From assembly GCA_004835665.1 (NCBI GenBank), contig RBKR01000018.1, forward strand, positions 620,001-684,000: a DNA stretch of 64,000 bases. The letters are read 5' to 3'. The notes below the pieces were generated by a model. That model ran no database searches, was not told the DNA's origin, and saw only the letters and a program-made list of their open reading frames with translations. Below, one piece after another: positions 57,065 through 64,000 of the stretch; the stretch's first letter is position 1; each line of letters starts with the position of its first letter. Source of the DNA: Phoma sp. XZ068 (lineage: Eukaryota > Ascomycota > Dothideomycetes > Pleosporales > Didymellaceae). Made by a program: the position numbers and the translations under genes.

Positions 57065-58100
57065 TCATACAGAAAATTCTGCGAGATAGGCGGCTATTCG
57101 CTGAAGACCCTGCAAGTCACCTTCCCGAGTATTCATTAACTCTTTGTCTACCCAACCATTTGTGTAACCACCTCCAAAATCAACCAAATATGCGTCACCA
57201 TGCACATCGATAAGCACGTTACCAGGCTTTGCATCCCCCCAGACGACTTGTCGTGCGTGAAGCTCTTTCAGAGAGTGCGTGATCTGTTTTAGCCATTTTT
57301 GGTGTGATATGCGGTGGCCAGCCTGTGCCGCACAGTACAGTGTCTTGTTCTTACAATCGATATACGACAGCAGCAGTCCAACGATCCTTGAGGTGTGCTC
57401 ATCTTCTACTACACCGAGGAGACGGGAAACACGTACGTCATCGCCAAGCTCAGCCACAGTAATCTTGGTATAGGTAGCGAGCTCTGTAACTGTCATGCTA
57501 ACGTCTCCTGCCAGTATCTGCTTGAAGAAGCAGATATCCTTTCCCTTGATGTACACTTTACGCGGGTTCGGTGGTAAGGCCACCGCATCGTCGCTGAGCC
57601 GCACGTGGATATCGTTGGGACGGTAGACCGAGAGTGTAGACCTGTCGAGCGTTTTGGAAGCAGGAAGTAGCACACCTACCCAACGGCTATATGGGTTGAC
57701 TTCGCGCGGGATGAACCAACTCACCGCCAGCCACCTGCAGGGTGTATACGAACCGTTCGGGAAATAAACAGTCTTGGAGCGTGTACAATCGATCTCGTTC
57801 CAAAGGTGGGATTTCGCGAAATAGAGCAACAAAAGGTTTTGTGGCCCAACTGTAGAATTCTTCCAGAGGATCAACAAATCCATCGTTATCAGAATATTCT
57901 AGCGTTGGTGGTATGTACGTTGGGTCTGAACGTTAAACATGAAGCAGGTAATCCTTCAGCAGTTTTGCATTGGCTTCAAAATTTGCAGTGAAAAGGTCGA
58001 TGCGGAAGTGCTTGTCGCCTACGGAGACATGTAATTCGACATCTGTGTTGCGCTCGCTGCTCCAAGTAGCTCCGATTTCGTACGTCGGTCTGCCAGCCAT
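57065..58100 (-). pseudogene. Kinase-like gene interrupted by in-frame stop
   Basis: Reading from ATG 58100, the frame gives MAGRPTYEIG ... KLLKDYLLHV, then TAA at 57935-57933, then continues in the same frame (RSDPTYIPPTLEYSDND, DPLEEFYSW, TLQDCLFPERFVYTL). A 49-nt GT-AG intron at 57724-57676 joins this to the last exon (57675-57065). The last part has the kinase catalytic loop VVWGDAKPGNVLID and a DFGGGYTNGWVD magnesium loop, with an ICFFKQI lysine strand upstream. This resembles a protein-kinase-like family common in Dothideomycetes. No in-frame intron can remove the TAA. A 40-nt intron at 57938-57899 would bypass it, but into a frame that abandons the family-like sequence. One C-to-T change (CAA to TAA) would explain it. 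Total is 328 codons without the stop. Confidence 0.6.
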
Positions 58101-59010
58101 GACAAGCTGTTTAAACAAAATCAGCTTGGATTATGTAAATCAAAAACCTTTTATTGGAAGTGGAATTCAGACAAGACCAGATAAGAGGCAGAGCTAGAAC
58201 AAGGGTGTCTTGCAAGTTGAGAGGCGCCCGCAGTACAAAAAAGGGGTTTCGAGAAAAGCGACAGTGAGAAGACAAAAGTGAGAACGGCTTTGAAGAAAAA
58301 TAACGTGGTGGTAGGCAATCTCAAGTTGGGAAAGGTCAGCCACAGGATATATGCGTGCAGTGAGGTAGCAGCGTCGTACACGTCTGGGCGCAAAGAGCCA
58401 TCAGGCTGCCGCCAAGTCTAAGCAAGTCCAATATCGTTTATAAAGACATGTTGCCAAAAGGACAAAAAGACTTCTAAATTAGAAAGCCGCCTGTCAGTAC
58501 TCACTTCAAGCTATGGATGTCTTTCAGCAACGCTGTAGCTAACAGTCCGTAATTCTAATGATGAACGCAGTTTTCGAGTTACTGTGCCGTCACACTTTGC
58601 CCTTTTCACTTGATGCCAAGGTACATCGCCCAGTTGCGCATTCGACACTCAATTCGACTCTCGTACGAGGCCCACCCTCCGACCTGTAGTCTCACTCTAG
58701 TCTGTCGGACATCGTGAAGTGCTTCACATGCACGCGTCGCGCGATACTTGCGCAATCGCAGCCTGCCAATGAGATGCCGCAGATTTGCCTCGGTTCCTGA
58801 CCCCTGTCACGCCAACGGCCATAGCATCCCCATGGGGTGAGCGGATGCACGGGGGCTGAAAAAGGCTTGGGTCTGACATTATAAGGAGTCCTCGGCCATG
58901 TTATGGGATCCGACGTCCGAACAGCTCTATCAGTGTTTCAGTGCTTGGCTTCCCCGCATCAATTCTTATAACTTACCTTTCGCGTTCGAACTTTAACGCA
59001 ATTTAGCAAT
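58101..59010. other. Divergent intergenic region
   Basis: About 0.9 kb between the kinase-like gene and the Mpo1-like gene, both starting outward. No gene or strong element is seen. Confidence 0.5.
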
Positions 59011-59738
59011 ATGGCGGTCTTTGATCTCAAGAAAAACCTCGTCTTCGTAGGTATCAGAGCTAGTGGTTCCAAACTTTCGTTCAACTGACTCTTCATAGTA
59101 CGGCGCATACCACCGTGAACCTGTATGACCAGCCAACTTATATCAGCTCGTGTATCACCACTGACAGCTAGCTTGAAAGACCAATGTCGCAATCCACATA
59201 GGCTGTGTTCCTATTCTACTAGCCACTGGATTTCTATTTGTATGCCGCACATGTCCTGCCTTTCCTATTCATAGCTCAAACCTACCAGGGCACAAATACA
59301 CCGTCCATCCGCACCCCAGCACTCTTAAATCGCCTGAACCTCCCCCTCAATCTCGGGACCCTTGCTTCGGTCACCTACTCAACCCTCTACCTAATTCTCT
59401 CGCCTAACATCGCGGGCGCATCAATCACCCCATTCATCATAGGCGCAGCCGCGCTAGCGAACAAGCTTACCACCAAGTACAACCGTACGAAGGTCAACAG
59501 CATCGCCATTGCTGTTCATGCTGTAAGCTGGATTTTGCAGTTTGTTGGCCACGGAAAGTACGAGGGCAGAAAACCGGCGCTCCTGGACAATTTGGTGCAG
59601 GCGTTATTTTTGGCGCCGCTGTTTGTGTGGTATGAGGTGCTGTTCAAGCTAGGATTCTACAAGCAGCTGAAGAAAGATGTGGAGGCTGCAATCGAGGTAG
59701 AAGTTGCGAAGCTTGGCAAGGGGAAGGCAAAGGAGTAA
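59011..59738 (+). CDS. MPO1: Mpo1-like 2-hydroxy fatty acid dioxygenase (DUF962)
   Basis: Four exons, 59011-59046, 59099-59122, 59180-59239 and 59289-59738, giving 189 aa. Exons 1 and 2 are only 36 and 24 nt. The third intron (59240-59288, 49 nt, GTATGC...CAG) restores the frame between VPILLATGFLF and GTNTPSIRTP. The start MAVFDLKKNLVFYGAYHREP followed by NVAIHIGCVP matches the DUF962 pattern YHxxPxNVxIHxxxVP. LPLNLGTLASVTYSTLYLIL, SWILQFVGHGKYEGRKPALL and DNLVQALFLAPLFVWYEVLF are family-typical, with several transmembrane helices. Yeast Mpo1 is an ER Fe2+-dependent dioxygenase that shortens 2-hydroxypalmitate in phytosphingosine breakdown. The conserved His residues (YH, IH, GHG) are candidate iron ligands. 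Confidence 0.92.
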
Positions 59739-60022
59739 TGAAGTCAAAGGCTTGGGGTCGGAATAGTTAGTTGGAAGGAGCGGACATGGTCATGACTTGT
59801 GTGTATCTTTTTGGAACTGAGCAGGGAGCAACCATCCCTGTAGACAGATACTGTGGGTGGATTTGGGAAGAATGGATGAGTGATAGATGCCGTTAAGATG
59901 GCGCCTCCTCACCACAAACATCTGCTGCCCATCGCACACCACCAAGATCCAAACATCTGAACGATGTAGTCATAGTAGTACTAATATCGCAAAACCTGTC
60001 TAGCAGGTCGTCGCCGAGCAGT

Positions 60023-60880
60023 CTATTTCTTGCCCTTCTTCTTGTTCCCTTCATCCTTTTTGTCCTTTACAAAGCCTCCCAATACTAAGGCTTCTCTTGC
60101 CGCAGTATTGATAAGCCTGAAGCGATCTGGCCCGAGATGTACGCCCCCATACCACCGCGTAACAACGACCATGACATTCCACACATCCATCAGTTGCATG
60201 AGATGCAACATTCTGCTGCCAGCGGCAGTCTCGCCATCATCATCGCAGTCTTGGAAAACGGTATCATTTGGCCCCTTGATACGCCAGGAGGTCATGTTGT
60301 GTGTTGCTTTGGCAGCCTTCTTATCTGTCGCTAGCAGGTGCGCAACATATTCCTTAGCCTGTTGTGGCGATGATACTGGAGCAACACGGGCTAGAAAGAC
60401 TGACTTTTTCTCACTGATCGGCTCTCCAATTATCCACGGAGGCTCGGGTCCAAAGTCAGCAGTCGAACTCTGAAGGTCGGACGAGATTTCCTCTTCTTGT
60501 GCTTGGTCCTCTGATTGGTCGTGTAGATGGAAGTTTCCTTGCTCTTCCGCTTTCTCTAGCGCCTCCCGTGTATCTTCCAGAAGGTCGTATATGCATGCCT
60601 CGCCTGGGCGATACACCTGGGCAAGCACATCTCTCACAACATCCACTGCTCGACTTCCCATACCTTTTGGCACATCGTCGCCGACGCTTTCAGTCCCAAG
60701 AACCGAGGGCGGGGCATCTGGATAGTCTGCAGGGAATTCGATACGCAGGACTATTGAAGGGAAGGATGGTAGTCGCAAACTAAACAATCTAGCCTTTGCA
60801 TCGATCGTTGACAGTGTTTCCTCGTCGAAGATGGCGTTGATTGAAGTCAGCTCGTCCTCGATGGCATCGGTCGAAGACAT
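60023..60880 (-). CDS. YIH1: Yih1/IMPACT homologue (RWD + UPF0029)
   Basis: Single exon. I start at ATG 60880 (MSSTDAIEDELTSINAIFDE), which begins exactly with an RWD domain, giving 285 aa; an upstream in-frame ATG at 60985 would add 35 poorly conserved residues. The RWD domain spans about 1-115, with SIVLRIEFPADYPDAPPSV. A Glu/Gln-rich linker follows, then the UPF0029/IMPACT domain (about 155-275) with SVFLARVAPV, THNMTSWRI and VVVTRWYGGVHLGPDRFRLI. The C-terminus is Lys-rich. Yih1 binds Gcn1 through its RWD and so restrains Gcn2, tuning the amino-acid starvation response. It is divergent from the CID gene across about 150 bp. Confidence 0.94.
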   Translation of the reverse strand: MSSTDAIEDELTSINAIFDEETLSTIDAKARLFSLRLPSFPSIVLRIEFPADYPDAPPSVLGTESVGDDVPKGMGSRAVDVVRDVLAQVYRPGEACIYDLLEDTREALEKAEEQGNFHLHDQSEDQAQEEEISSDLQSSTADFGPEPPWIIGEPISEKKSVFLARVAPVSSPQQAKEYVAHLLATDKKAAKATHNMTSWRIKGPNDTVFQDCDDDGETAAGSRMLHLMQLMDVWNVMVVVTRWYGGVHLGPDRFRLINTAAREALVLGGFVKDKKDEGNKKKGKK

Positions 60881-61027
60881 GGTTTGACGCTTTGATGGAC
60901 TTGGCGGGTGACGTTGAAGCGGAAGACACGCTAGCGCGGGAACCGAAAACAATGAACAGCATCTCTCATTCCTTTCCTTCGCCATCTATCAGCAACATCA
61001 CGGTCGCCGCGCTACCGCCTGAAAAAG
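60881..61027. promoter_or_regulatory. Short divergent promoter, YIH1 and CID gene
   Basis: 147 bp between start codons facing away from each other. Such a short gap implies overlapping or bidirectional promoters. If the upstream YIH1 ATG at 60985 is used, the gap falls to about 40 bp, which argues for the inner start. Confidence 0.6.
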
Positions 61028-62990
61028 ATGGCGCACAACGATGATGCAAAGCGCGCAACAACTGTCATTACTATCGCGCAGCTCAAGTTCAAGCAAGGCG
61101 TTAAGAAGGAGGAGCCTGAAAGCCGTCTCCCACCCGTCTCTGTGGAAATCTGTTCGCAACTATTCAGCGCCATTGATGCTGTTCTTGCGCAGGACACGCC
61201 CGTGAACATCCAGGTATCTGATTGCAATACCACTATCGGTCGTTGGTCGTGAGCAGACTAATCGAAGTCCTTAGAAATGCACAGAGTGGATTGTCAAGCA
61301 CATAGCTCCCTCCAAGGTCCGCATTGCAGTGCTTGGGGACTACCTAGTATCAGTCTCCAAGTCTCTCGTCGTAGACACAACGCCAGCAGCCGCAAAGAAG
61401 GCTGTGCGCAATCGACTGGATCTTCTCTTGGTAGTCAATGATGCGCTTCACACTGACAAGTATCACCGTAACAGTACAGCAAAGTACAGCCTGCTTGGCA
61501 CCCAGTTGACATCTCATTTTGTAGAGCTTGTCGAGCTAGCAGCGTTATGCGCCGTGGAAAAAGGATCGCAGGTGGAGAAGAAACTGAGGGCTATCATCAA
61601 CTACTGGGCTGTCAACCAACTTCTCAATGATGATGCATGCAAGGCCCTGAGGGACCAGGCAGACGAGAGCTTCCTGCAGGCGCAAGGTGGCACTCCCGTT
61701 CGCAAACGCAACTACCTCTTGCCCGAATATCACGGCGACCGAGCGGCACCCTGGTACGAATTACCAGCATCGTACATGCTCGACCAGATGATCAAGCAGC
61801 CAAACCGACCTCTCGATCCGTATCGCATCAAGGTCGCTCGATTCGACAAGAAGCCAGTCTCCACCCACGTCCGAAAGCTGCTGGACAACTACTTTGAGAA
61901 TATTGATCTCAAACACACCCCGACCGGCGACAACCCATCCGGCGAAACCAAGAAGTACAACTTGTGGTTGGATCCAATGGGGCAGCTGGCTAAGCGAGAC
62001 AAGGAGACAGGCGAGACGGCAACCGTATGTAACGGCTACGGATGGTCTATGAAGTTTTGCCAGGATATGCAGAAGGACGGCGTGCCTGAAAGCATCAAGA
62101 CTTTGAGGGAAGACGTTGAGCGCTTGGAGGCTGTGCCAGAGAGGCAGCGTGGCCAAAGGCGCTACTCCCGTTCGCCCAGACCTCGCCGAAGGTCGTCCTC
62201 TGTATCATCTCGTGACGGGGACAGGGACCGTCGCAGTCGCAGTGGCAGCTACGCCTCGAGATCATCCTACGGGAGCCGCTCGCGGTCGCGCAGCCAACAC
62301 CACGACCGGCGTCGTCGCTCACCCCGAACCGAGGAGAGGGGTCGTAACGACCGTGACAGACGATTCGACAATCGCGACAACGATAACAGACGACCGCCAC
62401 CAAGGCCGATGGAAAGAAATCAAGCACAATCTGGCGGGCAATGGAACGGCCAGAACGCACCAAACCGCAACAACCAGGGCAGCCCTGGCAACAATCAATT
62501 CCCGCCGCACCTGCCCCAGAACTTCACACCCAACTTCTCGCAAGCCGCACAGCCGCCGTTCAGCGGCCCGCCATTTCCTCCACAGCCACCAATGCCAAAC
62601 CAGTTCCCCGGGCAATTCTCCATGCAGTCCTTCCCTCCGCCGCCCCCGGGAATACCGTTCCAAGCCCCTGGAGGGTTTCCTGGAGGCATCCCACCCCCTC
62701 CCCCTCCTAACTACAGCGGGCCGTTCCCTCCACCCCCACCCAATATCGCTGCTATGCCGAACAATCCATACAACTTCAACAACCAGTTTGGGAATGCGTA
62801 TGGGCCTAATTTCCAACAAGGGAACAACGGAGGTTTCAATCAGCATCAAAATCAGAACCAAGGCGGGCCGCAGAATCAAGGGTACAACCAGAACCAAAAC
62901 CAAGGCCACGGTGGATTCCAAGGTGGTGGAAACTACAACAGCAGAGGCGGTTACAGTGGTCGTGGGCAGCGAGGTGGGAGATGGAATTGA
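61028..62990 (+). CDS. CID-domain RNA-processing protein with RS/RGG tail
   Basis: Two exons, 61028-61213 and 61275-62990, giving 633 aa. The 61-nt intron (GTATCT...TAG) lies inside the CID. Residues 1-150 look like an RNA polymerase II CTD-interaction domain: helices INYWAVNQLLNDD and CTEWIVKHIAPSKVRIAVLGDYL, with HTDKYHRNSTAK in the middle. After it, APWYELPASYMLDQMIKQPN and NRPLDPYRIKVAR echo the region after the CID in metazoan CHERP. An RS-like block follows (about 375-440), then N/Q/P-rich sequence with polyproline (FPPPPPGIPF) and a C-terminal RGG (NSRGGYSGRGQRGGRW). This suggests a nuclear splicing or 3'-end factor; the CHERP link is a resemblance only. Confidence 0.9.
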
Positions 62991-63486
62991 CATGCTACGG
63001 GGCCTGCGAGGGCGCAGTTGCTTTTTGCGCTCTTGGATAGTACAATAGTAGTGAGAGTGGATTAATCCCAGTGAACTCTGATTGTATATTACTTGCCTTG
63101 CCTGTGTCCGCTCACTCACCGTCACCCGCTTCACCTGCTCATCTTGAGTTCAGGAAGCTGTGGGCACTTCGAAGCAACATATCTCCTCTACCTTGCTTAT
63201 CTCCCCTAGTCAATTCTTTCTTATGTTCTTATTTATCGCAATTGAGGATTGAGCCTTCAACTTCAAGTATTGAGCATTGAGCATACTCGACGGCCGACGC
63301 GACGCGCACGGCGCGCGTTTGATTGGTCGACATGGTACGTCAGTAGCTCGGCAGGCGATGGTCCCGCAGCAGCTCCAAGAGCTCCACCACTCTCACAACA
63401 ACCAAACCTCTGCACCACGCAAGCGCCTTACTGACCATGGCCTCGGCCACCAGTTTCCAGAATACTCGTCGCGCGCTCGCCGCGTA
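62991..63486. other. Intergenic spacer before chromodomain gene
   Basis: 496 bp between two plus-strand genes. Pyrimidine-rich near 63100-63240, suggesting leader or promoter of the chromodomain gene. No gene is seen. Confidence 0.45.
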
Positions 63487-64000
63487 ATGGCGTCCCAGAA
63501 ACGAAAGCGCATACACACCAGGAACACATCGAACAAGCGACCCAGATACACGCAGTCGGACACAAGCCATAGAAGCAGCAGTGACGAGGAGAAATCTCAA
63601 GACGCCAGTGACGGCGAGTGGGACGCTTTGCGCATACTCAAGCAGACCGGCCAGGGATTTGGACTTAAATATCTCATTGAATGGGACGGCATTGACCCTA
63701 AAACTGGGAAGCAGTGGGAACCTACGTGGGAGAGAGCAAGCAACGCTAGTGAAGCTCTGCGTGCACGCTGGAAGAGAGAGAAGAAAGAGGAGGCCGAAGA
63801 GGAAAACGAGGCGACGACTGGCGCGCAGCAACGAGGTGCACCAGAAGTACCATTGGCGCAAGCACCGCAGACTCAAGCCACAAGACGGAGGCGCATCGTC
63901 GAGAGTCCTGAGACCACCACGTCACCACCTGCAGTAAAATCGCCAACGGAGTGTAGCCAAGGTGCTCAAGGTGCTATCTCAGAGCCAAGCACAGCAACTG
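63487..64000 (+). CDS. Chromodomain protein, truncated by window end
   Basis: Open from ATG 63487 to the last base without a stop, 171 codons seen. Residues 1-45 are basic then Ser/acidic (MASQKRKRIHTRN; SSSDEEKSQDASDGEWD). A chromodomain follows at about 48-110: EWDALRILKQTGQGFGLKYL, then IEWDG, then KQWEPTWERASNASEALRAR. The spacing of the aromatic positions (W at about 49, Y/W near 68-72, W near 82) suits a methyl-lysine cage, though the first cage position is Trp where HP1 has Tyr. The insert DPKTG before QWEP is longer than in HP1. A Lys/Glu helix and low-complexity sequence come next. A role in heterochromatin is probable. The rest of the gene is beyond the window. Confidence 0.85.
   Translation, partial: MASQKRKRIHTRNTSNKRPRYTQSDTSHRSSSDEEKSQDASDGEWDALRILKQTGQGFGLKYLIEWDGIDPKTGKQWEPTWERASNASEALRARWKREKKEEAEEENEATTGAQQRGAPEVPLAQAPQTQATRRRRIVESPETTTSPPAVKSPTECSQGAQGAISEPSTAT

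Noticed and set aside
62116..63134. Long plus- and minus-strand frames across the RS/RGG region
   Set aside because: They are shadows of the repetitive RS, polyproline and RGG codons of the CID gene.

Overview
This is nuclear DNA of a filamentous ascomycete (Pezizomycotina), probably a Dothideomycete. The class is inferred from gene content and style; no marker gene settles it. The support is short GT-AG introns, mostly 44-78 nt, many with CTAAC/CTGAC/CTTAC-like branch sites. Genes lie on both strands, separated by 0.15-4 kb gaps. The gene set includes URC4, FGAM synthase, a Zn2Cys6 factor, a P450, an F-box-like protein and a kinase-like family common in these fungi. I see no operons, prophage, CRISPR array or rRNA, and I recognised no tRNA.

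Layout. 0-7 kb: AT-hook chromatin protein (-) and a PHO-4/Pho89 phosphate permease (+). 7-11 kb: intronless FGAM synthase (+). 11-15 kb: gene-poor stretch holding what looks like a broken inorganic pyrophosphatase fragment (-). 15-17 kb: Yar1-like ankyrin protein (+) and a WW-domain protein (-), convergent. 19-22 kb: large Zn2Cys6 transcription factor (+). 24-28 kb: Gtr1/RagA GTPase and Urc4 (both -), then about 2.9 kb of GC-rich apparently non-coding DNA. 31-35 kb: CAF-1 large subunit (-) and Spo11 (+), divergent from a 465-bp spacer. 35-38 kb: a Ser/Thr-rich hypothetical protein and an F-box-like protein (+). 38-44 kb: sparse, with two very small genes (an 83-aa protein, +; a Pmp3-type proteolipid, -). 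44-48 kb: P450 (-) and an Aim6-like secreted phosphodiesterase-fold protein (+), divergent. 48-56 kb: Vps54 (+) and an eight-exon MFS sugar/polyol transporter (+). 57-58 kb: kinase-like gene (-) interrupted by an in-frame TAA. 59-63 kb: Mpo1-like (+), Yih1/IMPACT (-) and a CID/RS/RGG RNA-processing protein (+). The right end cuts a chromodomain gene (+).

Most genes are conserved housekeeping genes without a shared pathway. Loose themes are nutrient supply and sensing (phosphate permease, purine synthesis, Gtr1, Urc4, Yih1, sugar transporter), chromatin and meiosis (AT-hook, CAF-1, Spo11, chromodomain) and membrane or lipid biology (Pmp3, Mpo1, Vps54). I found no convincing new multi-gene system. 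The best second looks are the P450 splice junction, the interrupted kinase-like gene, the pyrophosphatase relic, the retainable in-frame intron of the Zn2Cys6 factor, and several genes whose correct models depend on tiny exons. Exon coordinates were derived by hand from splice signals and frame, and most rest on reading-frame closure plus family resemblance from memory, not on a database search.
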